Counted from the first letter of the stretch, positions 47,958 to 57,616 are shown. The stretch: 64,000 bases of DNA from Jeotgalibacillus campisalis (GCF_000829515.1 NZ_JXRR01000015.1:124001-188000); one strand, 5' to 3'. The notes: generated by a model from the sequence alone, not told the origin. A program made the numbers and translations.

Positions 47958-48950
47958 ATGATAAAAGAATTGCAGGATATGTGGAAAGCAAGAATCTGGA
48001 TGAAAACCAATGTTCCATTTTTATATAGCTGGCACGCGTACGTTGGATATGACTTAAATCTTTTTGAAGCATTTAAACGTCCTGTTAAAGTGGAGGACGT
48101 GTCAGATGCATATGACCTTGAACCTGAACTGCTTGAACAGTGGGTGGAGGTTGGCGTTGCGTTAAAGCATTTAAAGAAAGATGAAAAAGGAAGAGTCAGT
48201 GTAAAAAAATCCTGGAAGCTTCCACGCAGCAAAAATAACAGTCCTTCATCGGGGGATTTATTAAAAGAGATGATGGAGCTTCATATTCCTTCGCTGCTTT
48301 CTTACCCTGAATTAATGAGAGAAAAGAAGCGCAACCATTTTGATTCTGAGCTGCATTCACCAACCGTAGCCAAGACATCAACCTTGTTAGAGCTTCTGGC
48401 TTTTCACTTAATTGATCGCAATGTTAAAAAGCATGAGGTCCAATCGATCCTGGATATCGGCTGCGGTGAAGCAGGTTATTTAATTCGTCTTGCAAAAAAA
48501 TATCCTGATTTGAACCTTAAGGGTGTTGAAATCAGTGAAGAAGTCGCTGATAGTGCCAAAAAAGCTTCTGCACCTTATGAAAATATAGAGATCATCCATT
48601 CGGATATTGAAGAGTATAAACCGGAAGAGCCAATTGACTATGTGATGGTTAATAATTTACTGCATTATATCGACCCGAATGACAGACAGGGATTCTTTGA
48701 ACGTCTACATGAAATCATGAATGAAAAGGGAATCGCAACGATTATATCTCCTCTGCAAAAAGCAAAACACGGCCAGCAATTTTCGAGTGCATTTAACAGC
48801 TTCTTTTTAACATTTGATAATTTATATCCGATCCCATCTGAGGATGAGCTGCGCACCATAACTGAAAAAGCCGGCTTCAAAATGGATAAACCATCTGCAA
48901 TCATTCGGGAGGGCGGCTGGTTTATCGTTAAAATTCAAAAGAGTTCCTGA
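47958..48950 (+). CDS. Class I SAM-dependent methyltransferase
   Basis: A 330-residue enzyme. The N-terminal 110 residues look like the winged-helix/dimerisation domain of small-molecule O-methyltransferases (YVGYDLNLFEAFKRPVKVED). Residues about 165-290 are the Rossmann methyltransferase with motif I ILDIGCGEAGYL, the acidic GVEISEE, and YVMVNNLLHYID. The substrate is unknown; no biosynthetic partners are nearby. The ATG follows GGGGAGGCCCCAGG. Confidence 0.85.
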   Translation: MIKELQDMWKARIWMKTNVPFLYSWHAYVGYDLNLFEAFKRPVKVEDVSDAYDLEPELLEQWVEVGVALKHLKKDEKGRVSVKKSWKLPRSKNNSPSSGDLLKEMMELHIPSLLSYPELMREKKRNHFDSELHSPTVAKTSTLLELLAFHLIDRNVKKHEVQSILDIGCGEAGYLIRLAKKYPDLNLKGVEISEEVADSAKKASAPYENIEIIHSDIEEYKPEEPIDYVMVNNLLHYIDPNDRQGFFERLHEIMNEKGIATIISPLQKAKHGQQFSSAFNSFFLTFDNLYPIPSEDELRTITEKAGFKMDKPSAIIREGGWFIVKIQKSS

Positions 48951-49023
48951 TTAATGTTTAATAGAATTCTATGGTGGAAAACACCTAATATGAAACAATT
49001 ATATAAATAAGGAGATGTTTTCA

Positions 49024-49536
49024 TTGGCTAAAATTGCAACTGTTATAACGAGTTATTTTGAAGATGTGGAGTACACAGACCCGGCAAAATCATTCAAAGA
49101 ATCAGGTCACGAAGTAGTGACAATTGATAAAGAAGCAGGCACTCAGGTAACAGGTAAGCAAGGAGAAGCTACTGTTACGATTGATAAGTCCATTGACGAA
49201 GTCTCTCCACAGGATTTTGATGCTCTCTTTATTCCAGGCGGATTCTCACCAGACTTGCTGCGCGGAGACGAAAAATTCGTTGCATTTGCAAAATCCTTTA
49301 TGGATGACAAAAAGCCTGTGTTCGCTATTTGTCACGGTCCACAATTATTAATTACTGCAAAATCTCTTGAAGGACGGACTGCTACTGGATTTACCTCTAT
49401 AAAAGTAGATATGGAGTATGCAGGAGCAACCTACAAAGACGAAGAAGTTGTCGTATGCGGAAACCAGCTTGTTACAAGCCGTACACCAGATGATTTACCA
49501 GCCTTTACTAGAGAAGCATTAAAATTGTTATCTTAA
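49024..49536 (+). CDS. yfkM: DJ-1/PfpI-family general stress protein (YfkM-like)
   Basis: A 170-residue single-domain protein with the nucleophile Cys in FAICHGPQLL and the FIPGGFSPDLLRGD oxyanion loop. Homologues such as YfkM and YraA are SigB-linked stress proteins tied to repair or removal of glycated or electrophile-damaged proteins. The start is TTG at 49024: AAGGAG at 49009-49014 touches the upstream ATG at 49015 and so can only serve the TTG. The TTG start gives LAKIATVITSYFEDVEYTDP, which aligns with family N-termini. Confidence 0.9.
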   Translation: MAKIATVITSYFEDVEYTDPAKSFKESGHEVVTIDKEAGTQVTGKQGEATVTIDKSIDEVSPQDFDALFIPGGFSPDLLRGDEKFVAFAKSFMDDKKPVFAICHGPQLLITAKSLEGRTATGFTSIKVDMEYAGATYKDEEVVVCGNQLVTSRTPDDLPAFTREALKLLS

Positions 49537-49589
49537 GAAGATAGATTTGCTGAAATAGGCCAATCTTTTAATTTCATATAAGTATAGTA

Positions 49590-49634
49590 AGCCGCTACGA
49601 TTTCTTCTTTTTTGAAATCGTGGCGGCTTTTTTC
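49590..49634 (+). terminator. Terminator of yfkM
   Basis: GCCGCTACGATTTC pairs with GAAATCGTGGCGGC, then six Ts. Confidence 0.9.
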
Positions 49635-49774
49635 AATTATATGAATCTCTTTATAAAATTTCTTCTCTCTGCCATGCAAAAGATAACTTGAATCCACTAT
49701 TTAAAATAAGATTATTAGGTCGATATACTTAATAGGGTGGTAGTTCTTTTGTTGTATAATTGGGGAGGATGAAA

Positions 49775-51499
49775 ATGAAAAAGTTAAAATGGAAGCTGCT
49801 TGTCTATTTTCTTGGGGTCATTCTATTAATGGTTGGATTATCCGGTTTTACTATGCATAAAATTATGGAAATGAATGAACACACTAAAGAGCTGATCGAT
49901 TCTGATTTGACCATGCTGACACTTGATCAGGAAAAAAAATATAATATTTCACAGCAAATCGCTTTAACCAGAGGCTATCTTTTATATGGTGAGGAAGATT
50001 ATAAAGAAAGATTCCTGACCCTTTCTGCTCAGAACAATGAGATTTCTGAAAAGCTGCAGGAATTAAATGCGGGCAATAATGTCAGTTCAGTACTTACGAT
50101 CGCTAGAGTATGGCAGGGCAATGTAGAAAAACATGTATTCAGCATGTATGACAGTAATAGAGAAGAAGAAGCCAGGGTGCTTTTCCGGTCCAGCTACGAA
50201 CCAACAGCCAGATCTTTAATGGACAGTTTAACTACTTTGTCAGAAGAACAGCAGGCAAAAATGGATCTTGCTATCAAAGCAAATGAAGAACAAGCAAAAA
50301 GCATGATTTTAACTATTATTTTAATTACGGCTATCGTTCTTGCAGCATCATTTGTGGTCAGTATGCTTGCGGCTCATCGAATTACAAAACCGATTTTGTT
50401 GGTAACTTCAAGAATGAGAACGATTGCACAAGGGGAGCTCAAAGCATACCCGCTCAAAATACATAGTAAGGATGAGCTTGGTGTATTAGTGTGCACAGTA
50501 AATGAAATGAATGATCAGCTTCGCAGCCTTGTGGCAGATATCAATTCAGTCTCCTCAACCGTTTTATCGCGAGGAAAACAACTTTCAGTTCATGCACAGG
50601 AAGTTCGTGAAGGCAGCAGTCAGATTGCCAGCACGATGATGGAGCTTGCAGATGGTGCGGGAATACAGGCGGAATCCTCCAGTTCATTAAGTCATAAAAT
50701 AAATCTTTTTTCTGAAGAAATTTCATCTTCAGCTTCGCTTGGTCATCAAGCGCAGCATACTGCAGAGAAAACGCTGGCGCTGACTAAAGCGGGCAGCGTG
50801 AATATGAAAGAGACAATTCAAAAAGTATATGATATAAATGGCAACTTTAAACTTGCGATGAACAGAGTGGAGGGACTGGAAAGCCAGACGAAAAATATCA
50901 GTAAGCTTATACAAGTTATTCAGGAAATAGCGGACCAAACGAATTTATTGGCATTAAACGCCGCTATTGAAGCTGCACGAGCGGGAGAACACGGGAGAGG
51001 CTTTGCGGTAGTTGCAGATGAGGTGCGAAAGCTCGCAGAACAGGTTTCCTCATCCATCGGAGGCATCACTTCAATTATTTCTACCATTCAATCAGAATCA
51101 AATGAAGTAGTGGAGGTGTTAAAGCAAGGGTACGGTCTGGTTGAGGAGGGAACTGATCAAATGGAAAAAACAAATGAATCGTTCTCAAGTATTGATGATC
51201 AAATGAAGCGTGTATCATTTGAAATAAAAACGGTAGCAGATTCTCTCGATGATATTGTTCAAAGTACTAAAGAAATCAATCAAGAGATCGAGCAAATTGC
51301 AACCGTGTCTGAGGAGGCTGCTGCCGGTATTGAAGAAACTTCAGCCAGTGCAGAAGCTTCTCATTCAACAATGCAGCATGTATTTGATACGACTAAAGCG
51401 CTTGAACAGGATGCGGATATCTTAAGGGTTCACTTATCTCGATTCAATGTAGAGCAAGCTGTAGAAGATCAGGCGTCAGGGTCTAATAAATCATCTTAA
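49775..51499 (+). CDS. Methyl-accepting chemotaxis protein (second copy)
   Basis: A 574-residue chemoreceptor: membrane helices at about 7-28 and 178-200, a helical four-bundle-type sensor of about 150 residues between them, HAMP ([20 protein letters not shown]), and the signalling tip [21 protein letters not shown] use the ATG at 49775, seven bases after GGGGAGG, rather than TTG 49760 or ATG 49769. It is monocistronic. The ligand is unknown. Confidence 0.92.
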   Translation: MKKLKWKLLVYFLGVILLMVGLSGFTMHKIMEMNEHTKELIDSDLTMLTLDQEKKYNISQQIALTRGYLLYGEEDYKERFLTLSAQNNEISEKLQELNAGNNVSSVLTIARVWQGNVEKHVFSMYDSNREEEARVLFRSSYEPTARSLMDSLTTLSEEQQAKMDLAIKANEEQAKSMILTIILITAIVLAASFVVSMLAAHRITKPILLVTSRMRTIAQGELKAYPLKIHSKDELGVLVCTVNEMNDQLRSLVADINSVSSTVLSRGKQLSVHAQEVREGSSQIASTMMELADGAGIQAESSSSLSHKINLFSEEISSSASLGHQAQHTAEKTLALTKAGSVNMKETIQKVYDINGNFKLAMNRVEGLESQTKNISKLIQVIQEIADQTNLLALNAAIEAARAGEHGRGFAVVADEVRKLAEQVSSSIGGITSIISTIQSESNEVVEVLKQGYGLVEEGTDQMEKTNESFSSIDDQMKRVSFEIKTVADSLDDIVQSTKEINQEIEQIATVSEEAAAGIEETSASAEASHSTMQHVFDTTKALEQDADILRVHLSRFNVEQAVEDQASGSNKSS

Positions 51500-51511
51500 C
51501 TGGAGAAATTG

Positions 51512-51538
51512 AAAAAGGAGCGGATGATCCGCTCCTTC
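51512..51538. terminator. Bidirectional terminator between chemoreceptor and yfkK
   Basis: AAGGAGCGGA pairs with TCCGCTCCTT, A run before and T-rich after, between convergent genes. Confidence 0.85.
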
Positions 51539-51554
51539 TACTGTTACAGCTGTT

Positions 51555-51779
51555 TTATTTTCTGCGCAAATTGCCCAATTCTTCAGCAATAGCCTGCATT
51601 TCACTTGGACTGAAGTTCTCGCGTTTCATAACCATTGTATATAGGTCATGGAGTTCCACATACATTTCCTCATCAAAATGTGTGGCTTTAATCGCTCCAG
51701 CGTTCGCCATGCGCAAGCGATCTTTAATTTGTTCAATCATGTATTCTGCGTTTTCAGTAGATTTTACAGACAAATTCAT
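51555..51779 (-). CDS. yfkK: DUF1128 protein (YfkK-like)
   Basis: A 74-residue helical protein ([20 protein letters not shown], then [17 protein letters not shown]) with the DUF1128 pattern. Function is unknown; it is conserved near yfkJ in Bacillus, as here. ATG at 51779; the upstream region has GAAGGGACTG as ribosome binding site. Confidence 0.85.
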   Translation of the reverse strand: MNLSVKSTENAEYMIEQIKDRLRMANAGAIKATHFDEEMYVELHDLYTMVMKRENFSPSEMQAIAEELGNLRRK

Positions 51780-51856
51780 CTATTCGTCAGTCCCTTCGAT
51801 CCGTCATTTTAATCTTTCCATGATTCGATCGATCTGTCAATAAGAACGGCATGCTT

Positions 51857-53218
51857 TTATGCGGTTTTGCCCTTCGCTGCCTTTTCCTCTTTTATTTTCT
51901 TTTGAATTTGTTTTGTTTCATAAACAACCACACCGGAAAGTCCTAATAGCCCAATTAGATTCGGGAAGGCCATTAATCCGTTCATCACATCGGAGAATAA
52001 CCAGACCACATCTAAAGATGCTACAGATCCGATCATGACTGCGATCACAAACAGCACGCGATACCAAACATTCAGTTTCTTGGAACCAACTAAGTATTGA
52101 AAGCATTTTTCCCCGTAGTAAGACCATCCAATGATGGTCGAAGCTGCAAAGAAAACGAGTCCTATTGTCACGATGATCGGCCCCATACCGCCTAAGAAAT
52201 GTTCGAAGGATGCAGAAGTTAATGCGCCGCCTTCTAAATCTCCTCCTTCATATAAGTCTGCCATAACAATCGTTAAGCCTGTTATGGAACAAACAATCAG
52301 CGTGTCGAGGAAGACTTGAGTCATCGATACAAGTCCTTGACGTCCAGGCATATCAGTTTTGGCTGCTGCAGCGGCGATCGGAGCAGAACCAAGCCCCGCT
52401 TCATTGGAAAATACGCCTCGCGCAACGCCATAACGAATAATGGCACCAATTACGCCCCCTGCTATAGCATCATTTCCGAATGCCTGTGTAAAGATTGTGG
52501 CAAACGCATCAGGAATAAGAGAAAAGTTTAAGATCATAACAATAAGTCCTGCTGCTAAATAGAATGCCACCATGATCGGAACAAAAAGGGAAGTAACTTT
52601 TCCTATGCTCTTAATACCGCCAAGAATAACAAGAGCAGTAAAAACGGTCAAAACTATACCAGTGAGCCAGGTGGAAATTCCAAATGTGTCATTCACTACA
52701 TCAGATACGGAATTTGATTGAACCATATTCCCAATTCCAAAGGCTGCTACTGCCCCAAATAAGGCGAAAAGAACACCAAGCCACTTTTGTTTCAGCCCTC
52801 TTTCAAGGTAATACATCGGGCCTCCTGACATTTCCCCATCAGCGTCCTGAACGCGATACTTCACCGCAAGAACCGCTTCGGCATATTTTGTAGCCATCCC
52901 AAAAACTGCTGACAGCCACATCCAGAAAATAGCGCCCGGTCCACCTAAAACTACAGCCGTAGCAACGCCGACAATATTTCCTGTACCAACCGTGGCGGCC
53001 ATTGCGGTCATCAGCGACTGGAAGTGGGAGATGTCTCCTTCTGAATTTTTGTCCTGATTTTTTGAAAATGCCAACTTTAAAGAATAACCAGTCAGTCTGA
53101 ACTGGATTCCGCCTAAGCGAAGAGTCAAATAAATTCCGGTGCCGACCAATAAAATCAGCAGAGGCGGTCCCCAAACCAGACCACTGACATCACCAAGAAA
53201 CTTCTCGAGTGCTTCCAT
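51857..53218 (-). CDS. AGCS-family sodium:amino acid symporter (second copy)
   Basis: A 453-residue transporter with about ten or eleven membrane helices and AGCS blocks FQSLMTAMAATVGTGNIVGV, GGPGAIFWMW, MSGGPMYYLERG and ARGVFSNEAGLGSAPIAAAA. It has the TGNIVG variant where the copy at 43785 has AANIVG, which may reflect substrate choice among alanine, glycine and glutamine. Start at the ATG at 53218 after AAGGGGGAA. C-terminal tail rich in Lys and Glu. Single gene. Confidence 0.92.
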   Translation of the reverse strand: MEALEKFLGDVSGLVWGPPLLILLVGTGIYLTLRLGGIQFRLTGYSLKLAFSKNQDKNSEGDISHFQSLMTAMAATVGTGNIVGVATAVVLGGPGAIFWMWLSAVFGMATKYAEAVLAVKYRVQDADGEMSGGPMYYLERGLKQKWLGVLFALFGAVAAFGIGNMVQSNSVSDVVNDTFGISTWLTGIVLTVFTALVILGGIKSIGKVTSLFVPIMVAFYLAAGLIVMILNFSLIPDAFATIFTQAFGNDAIAGGVIGAIIRYGVARGVFSNEAGLGSAPIAAAAAKTDMPGRQGLVSMTQVFLDTLIVCSITGLTIVMADLYEGGDLEGGALTSASFEHFLGGMGPIIVTIGLVFFAASTIIGWSYYGEKCFQYLVGSKKLNVWYRVLFVIAVMIGSVASLDVVWLFSDVMNGLMAFPNLIGLLGLSGVVVYETKQIQKKIKEEKAAKGKTA

Positions 53219-53395
53219 CAAATTCCCCCTTAAATTTATCTTGTCAAAAAACTAGAATACAGTAAGAATAACTTAATGTAAATATTCAGAAAACGGATAA
53301 GATAGGCAAATGAGCGATTTCTTATATAGGTTGAGGTTTCAATCTGCCTATTTAAGGTAAAATATAGAGGAGTATAAAAGTTGGAGGATTCTGAT

Positions 53396-53851
53396 TTGAA
53401 AAGTGTTTTATTTGTCGGAAAAGGGGATAATTGCTGCTCTTTACTTGCAGAAGTCATTTTAAGAGACCAAATTGAAAAGCAAAATGCAAGTGAGAACATT
53501 AAGGTGGATTCAGCCGGCACAACATCCTGGCAGCATGCAAACCTTCTTTGCGAAGAGGCAATTGCAGCACTCAGCCAATATGGGATTCACTGTGAGCACC
53601 AGTCTCCACGCCAGCTTGAAAGAAAAGATGTAGAATCTTTCGACTACCTCGTCGCGTTGGATCGGGAAACGCAGGCCGACCTCGAACTTCTGATGCGCAG
53701 TTCTTCAGGCAAGGATCACTGCTTTTTATTACTGGAATTAATCCATTCGTATACATTGGATGTTCCGAATCCATATTATACAAAGGACTATGATGAAGCG
53801 TATCACCTAATTAATGAAGGTTGTAAAGCATTACTAAATAAAATAAAATAA
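53396..53851 (+). CDS. yfkJ: Low-molecular-weight tyrosine phosphatase homologue with lost active site (YfkJ-like)
   Basis: The 151-residue protein aligns with YfkJ-type LMW-PTPs across its length (KVDSAGTTSW, LDVPNPYYTKDYDEAYHLI). But the P-loop, C-x5-R-S in active enzymes, reads VGKGDNCCSLLAE: the nucleophile Cys is Gly8 and the Arg is Cys14. The general-acid Asp of the DPYY loop is Asn125. All three catalytic residues are gone while the frame is intact, so it is likely a non-catalytic pseudophosphatase. TTG start at 53396 with TTGGAGG eight bases upstream. It heads an operon with yfkI and yfkH. Confidence 0.85.
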   Translation: MKSVLFVGKGDNCCSLLAEVILRDQIEKQNASENIKVDSAGTTSWQHANLLCEEAIAALSQYGIHCEHQSPRQLERKDVESFDYLVALDRETQADLELLMRSSSGKDHCFLLLELIHSYTLDVPNPYYTKDYDEAYHLINEGCKALLNKIK

Positions 53852-53874
53852 TTTACTTTAATGGAGGAATTTTA

Positions 53875-54294
53875 ATGGCAGGAAACAAGTTGTCAACAGG
53901 GATTTTATTAGGAGCAGTTATTGGCGGTGCTGTCAGTTTACTCGACAGAGAAACAAGAAGAAGTACGATCGAAGCATACCAAAAAAGCAGCCGTGCCATT
54001 TCTTATTATTCAACTCATCCAAAAGAATTGTCACAGCAAACAAAATCAAAAGTCGAAAAAATAAAAGTAACGGTTGAGCAGATTCAGGATGATTTTGAGT
54101 TTCTTTCATCCAAACTCGATGAAGTAAGAGATATGACACCGCAGCTTAAAAATATTTTAGTGGAAACAAAAGAGACGTTTGAAACTTCAGGTGAAACATA
54201 CAAACATGCACTTTCGGATGATTCGGAAGAGGAGCAAAACAGATCTGACTTGTTTCTTGAACGAAATAATCCAGAGGAAAAAAAGACGATATAA
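53875..54294 (+). CDS. yfkI: YtxH-domain protein (YfkI-like)
   Basis: A 139-residue protein with a short hydrophobic N-terminal segment (TGILLGAVIGGAVSLLDRET), typical of the YtxH/gas-vesicle-like family, then a long charged coiled-coil region and an acidic tail. It is 23 bases after the yfkJ homologue and 23 before yfkH, with a GGAGGAATTTT site. General stress linkage is known for related YtxH proteins; function is otherwise unknown. Confidence 0.85.
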   Translation: MAGNKLSTGILLGAVIGGAVSLLDRETRRSTIEAYQKSSRAISYYSTHPKELSQQTKSKVEKIKVTVEQIQDDFEFLSSKLDEVRDMTPQLKNILVETKETFETSGETYKHALSDDSEEEQNRSDLFLERNNPEEKKTI

Positions 54295-54317
54295 AATTCG
54301 ACAGCAGGAGGGATTAC

Positions 54318-55307
54318 ATGCCTGATCATAAAAAAAACGCTAATGCAATTCCTCAAAAACAGGTTATAAAAAAGAAGCAGGATGAACAATGGAATGAAGG
54401 GAAGAAAAACAGGCATTTGGAGGATATGACAGAGGCAATACATACAGGGGCAAGGCAGGGGAATTATCACACAGCAGGCGGTTTTATGAAAGAAGTACTA
54501 GGGAGGTTCACCCGGGCAGATACACCGGGACTTGGAGCACAATTAGCATACTATTTCTTATTATCGCTGTTTCCTCTTTTAATTTTCGCTATTGCCCTTA
54601 TTCCATATCTGCCTATTACACAGGATCAGATGCTTGATCTCTTTACAGAATTTGCACCTGGTGAATCCATGGCGATTATCGAGTCTACGATTTCTGAGGT
54701 GGCATCCGGAGAAAGTACCGGATTATTATCTGTCGGTCTGCTGGGAACTTTATGGGCTGCTTCAAACGGAATGAATGCCCTGATGAAATCCTTTAACCAT
54801 GCCTATGAGGTGGAGGAAACGAGACCCTTCATAATTGCCCGCGGTATGGCGATTGTATGGACGATTGTGATGGTAGCCGTAGTCGTCATCGCGTTGCTTC
54901 TTCCTATTTTTGGTCAGCAGATTGGTGAGATTGCTTTTTCAGCGTTTGGACTAACAGAAGCATTTTTGACAATTTGGAATGTCTTGCGTTTTGCAGTAAC
55001 ACCTTTTGTCTTATTTGTTGTATTTGTCGGTTTATATGCATTTGTTCCAAATGTTAAAATAAGATTTATCTCAGTGTTGCCAGGTGCGGCGTTTGCTGCT
55101 GCAGGCTGGCTCCTTACTTCCTTTCTGTTTTCTTTTTACGTTAGCAGTTTTGGAAACTATGCTTCTACTTATGGAAGTGTAGGAGGAATTATCGTCTTAA
55201 TGATCTGGCTGTATTTATCAGGTATTATTATGATGATTGGTGCACAGATTAATGCAACGATGGCTGCCAGAAGAAGACATAAGCCGGCTAAGCCAAAAAC
55301 AACTTAA
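54318..55307 (+). CDS. yfkH: YihY/BrkB-family membrane protein (YfkH-like)
   Basis: A 329-residue protein with a basic cytoplasmic N-terminus of about 60 residues and six membrane helices. Family motifs include the early LGAQLAYYFLLSLFPLLIF, LWAASNGMNALMKSFNHAYE, YAFVPNVKIRF and the final YGSVGGIIVLMIWLYLSG with IGAQINA. Members were once called ribonuclease BN by mistake; they are likely transporters of unknown substrate. Third gene of the yfkJIH operon, ended by a strong terminator. Confidence 0.9.
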   Translation: MPDHKKNANAIPQKQVIKKKQDEQWNEGKKNRHLEDMTEAIHTGARQGNYHTAGGFMKEVLGRFTRADTPGLGAQLAYYFLLSLFPLLIFAIALIPYLPITQDQMLDLFTEFAPGESMAIIESTISEVASGESTGLLSVGLLGTLWAASNGMNALMKSFNHAYEVEETRPFIIARGMAIVWTIVMVAVVVIALLLPIFGQQIGEIAFSAFGLTEAFLTIWNVLRFAVTPFVLFVVFVGLYAFVPNVKIRFISVLPGAAFAAAGWLLTSFLFSFYVSSFGNYASTYGSVGGIIVLMIWLYLSGIIMMIGAQINATMAARRRHKPAKPKTT

Positions 55308-55340
55308 ATTAATTAGTCATGAATGGTAAATTTGCTGTAT

Positions 55341-55387
55341 TAAAAGGTTCCAATCATTATTTGCTAATGATTGGAACCTTTTTTTAC
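55341..55387. terminator. Bidirectional terminator after yfkH
   Basis: AAAAGGTTCCAATCATTA pairs perfectly with TAATGATTGGAACCTTTT and is followed by Ts. Confidence 0.92.
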
Positions 55388-55410
55388 TAGTCGCTTATCT
55401 AAGCTATGGT

Positions 55411-56115
55411 CTACATTTTTATTCTTACTCTTTTCGTCAAAGCGCGTATGATCCACAGCGAAAAGGCAATTAAAGCAAAAGATGCTCCGAATGAAATGAC
55501 TAATGAAAGATTTTCAGGTGTGTAATTGGAAAGAAGACTGTGTAATGGGGTATTCAATTCACGTGACCAGAGTAGATCCATTAAAAAGATCAAAGCTAAT
55601 GCTCCATTAATTGTGAAAAGTAGTCCCCATCCACCTAAACGATAGTAACCTGCCCCAATCATCCAACCGGCAATATAGTAGATAAAAATATTCAAGCTGA
55701 AAACAATGAAAATAAATAACCAGGATGATTTAACACCTAAAAACGTTTGAACATCACTCGGTGCTATAAGTTGTTCTATCCCACCGATGATCAACGCAAT
55801 AACCATAAAAATAACGGATAAAGCAGCAGAAGAAAGTGCGGTTCCTATAAAGTAATGCTTTCTAGTAACGCCTAGCTTCACATAATAGCTTAAAAAACTT
55901 GGAACGGAAAGAATGCCAACCACCAGCATAAATATTTTATATGGATTTTCAATGAAATTAATAAATCCCTCAATACCCAGGTTTTTATCAGCTGAAAAAT
56001 AACGGATGCCAATAAAAATCATGAGCGTAATCGCAATCAGCCATGCAGCCCATCCAAGCTGGACAATGGTCATATCGTAGGCAACTTTAACATCGTTTCG
56101 TTTATTTTTGTTCAT
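55411..56115 (-). CDS. ABC transporter membrane subunit of a GntR-controlled operon
   Basis: A 234-residue integral membrane protein with six hydrophobic segments and no recognised domain. Context makes it the permease of the ABC transporter: its start lies 14 bases inside the end of the ATPase gene, and both follow a GntR-type regulator, like ytrABC or yhcFGHI clusters of Bacillus. Such systems respond to cell-wall stress or antibiotics; the cargo is unknown. Confidence 0.75.
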   Translation of the reverse strand: MNKNKRNDVKVAYDMTIVQLGWAAWLIAITLMIFIGIRYFSADKNLGIEGFINFIENPYKIFMLVVGILSVPSFLSYYVKLGVTRKHYFIGTALSSAALSVIFMVIALIIGGIEQLIAPSDVQTFLGVKSSWLFIFIVFSLNIFIYYIAGWMIGAGYYRLGGWGLLFTINGALALIFLMDLLWSRELNTPLHSLLSNYTPENLSLVISFGASFALIAFSLWIIRALTKRVRIKM

Positions 56116-56995
56116 CCTGATCCCCCTCTTTAGTTAAGTGAATAAATAAATCCTGAAGAGAGACGGGGCCGATTTCCAGTCCTGTTTGCCGTGCTTGAAT
56201 CCGCTGTTGCTCAGAAAGAGTTTCCATTACCATGACTGATTTAGTGCCGCCGAGCCTTTGGGAATTAATCTTTTTCATATTTTGAACAAAGTGGTCAACC
56301 TCCTCAACAGCTCCTGTAACAGCAGCGCCCATTTCAAGCAGCACATCAATGGGTTCCTTTAATATCAACTTCCCTTTATGCACGATCACAACTTCGTCAA
56401 ATAAATAATCCATTTCAGATACCAAATGAGTCGATAAGATAATCGTTCTCGGATGAAGTGCATGATCTTCTACTATTTTTTGATAAAAAATCTCACGAGT
56501 AGGGGCGTCCATCCCGCTGTATGCTTCATCAAAAATTGTAATAGGAGAGCGGCTGACAAGACCGATCGTGACATTTAACGCAGACATCATTCCTTTAGAC
56601 AACTCATTTACAGGTTTGGTTAATGGGAGGTTAAAAGCTTTGATTAATTCCAACGCATAGTCAGGATCATAGTTTGGTTTATAAGCTTCCACTGCTTCTA
56701 AGTGTGCTTTGACTTTTTCAGTGTCTTCCTTATATTCTTTTTCATAAACAAATGTCACTTGCTGCATAAGATCAGCATTTTCAAAAACGGTCTTACCATT
56801 TACTTCAATGGTTCCTTCTGTAGGTTCTAAAAAAGAAGCGAGAAGGGAAAGGAGTGTTGTTTTACCTGCACCATTTCGACCGATCAATCCATAGATCTTT
56901 CCTTGGGCTAGTTGCAAGGATAAATCTTCTAATGCTTTAAAATGACCATATCTCATAGTTACATGTTTAAAAACGACATCTTTTTTCATTATCAT
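56102..56995 (-). CDS. ABC transporter ATP-binding protein
   Basis: A 297-residue ATPase with Walker A GRNGAGKTT, signature NELSKGMMSALNVTIGL (a relaxed LSGGQ), Walker B ITIFDEAYSGMD and the switch His in LSTHLVSE. The LSKGM signature and FDEAYSG are typical of the YtrB/YhcG/YhcH group. Its ATG overlaps the GntR stop by four bases (ATGA) and it overlaps the permease gene, so the three genes are coupled. The C-terminal 70 residues extend past the core fold. Confidence 0.92.
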   Translation of the reverse strand: MIMKKDVVFKHVTMRYGHFKALEDLSLQLAQGKIYGLIGRNGAGKTTLLSLLASFLEPTEGTIEVNGKTVFENADLMQQVTFVYEKEYKEDTEKVKAHLEAVEAYKPNYDPDYALELIKAFNLPLTKPVNELSKGMMSALNVTIGLVSRSPITIFDEAYSGMDAPTREIFYQKIVEDHALHPRTIILSTHLVSEMDYLFDEVVIVHKGKLILKEPIDVLLEMGAAVTGAVEEVDHFVQNMKKINSQRLGGTKSVMVMETLSEQQRIQARQTGLEIGPVSLQDLFIHLTKEGDQDEQK

Positions 56996-57363
56996 TCACG
57001 TCCTTTCAATTGTTTGATCAAATTGGTTAATTCACTTTCTGATATCCCTAATTTCTGGGCTTCTTGGATCATGGGGAGCATAAATTGATCCACAAAACTT
57101 TTTTTCCTTTGTTCAATCAACAGTTCTTTAGCACCCTCTGCAACAAACATCCCAACACCTCGTTTTTTATAAATGACGCCAGCATCTACCAGTAGATTAA
57201 TTCCTTTGGCAACGGTTAAATGATTAATTTTATAAAACGTCACTAGCTGAGTGGTGGAGGGGATTTGATCATTCACCTTCAATTGATCATTCACAATCTG
57301 ATCCTCTATTCGATCTTTAATTTGTAAAAAAATGGGCTTGCTGTCATTAAATGATTGACCCAA
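56992..57363 (-). CDS. GntR-family regulator (YtrA/YhcF-like)
   Basis: A 123-residue repressor with an N-terminal winged helix (IFLQIKDRIEDQIVNDQL, QIPSTTQLVTFYKINHLTVA) and only a short C-terminal dimerisation tail, as in the YtrA subfamily. It starts with TTG at 57363 after AAGGTGGTG. It probably binds the palindrome at 57388-57415 and represses its own operon, with release by an envelope signal. Confidence 0.9.
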   Translation of the reverse strand: MGQSFNDSKPIFLQIKDRIEDQIVNDQLKVNDQIPSTTQLVTFYKINHLTVAKGINLLVDAGVIYKKRGVGMFVAEGAKELLIEQRKKSFVDQFMLPMIQEAQKLGISESELTNLIKQLKGRE

Positions 57364-57387
57364 TGGGAAATCACCACCTTATGTTAT

Positions 57388-57415
57388 ATGGTTATATAGT
57401 TATGTATATAACCAT
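57388..57415 (-). promoter_or_regulatory. Candidate GntR operator
   Basis: ATGGTTATAT-(8)-ATATAACCAT has perfect 10-base arms. It lies 25 bases upstream of the GntR gene start, where the promoter should be. Autoregulation is inferred. Confidence 0.7.
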
Positions 57416-57546
57416 AAGTCATAAAGTGTGATTCGTCAATTGGTGTGGTGGTTATAATCGTTATAAAGTATTTAATCGATGAAATAGAAGGAAAGACTAG
57501 CTTGGAGATCCTAAGGAGAGTACAATCGAAAATTTAAGAAATGCAC

Positions 57547-57594
57547 AAAAAAAGAATGTCCTCACTAACATTGTGAGAACATTCTTCTTTATTT
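57547..57594. terminator. Terminator after the MFS transporter gene
   Basis: AAGAATGTCCTCAC pairs with GTGAGAACATTCTT; A-rich on one side and T-rich on the other. Confidence 0.85.
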
Positions 57595-57616
57595 AAATGG
57601 TTCCTTCCGCTGTTTT

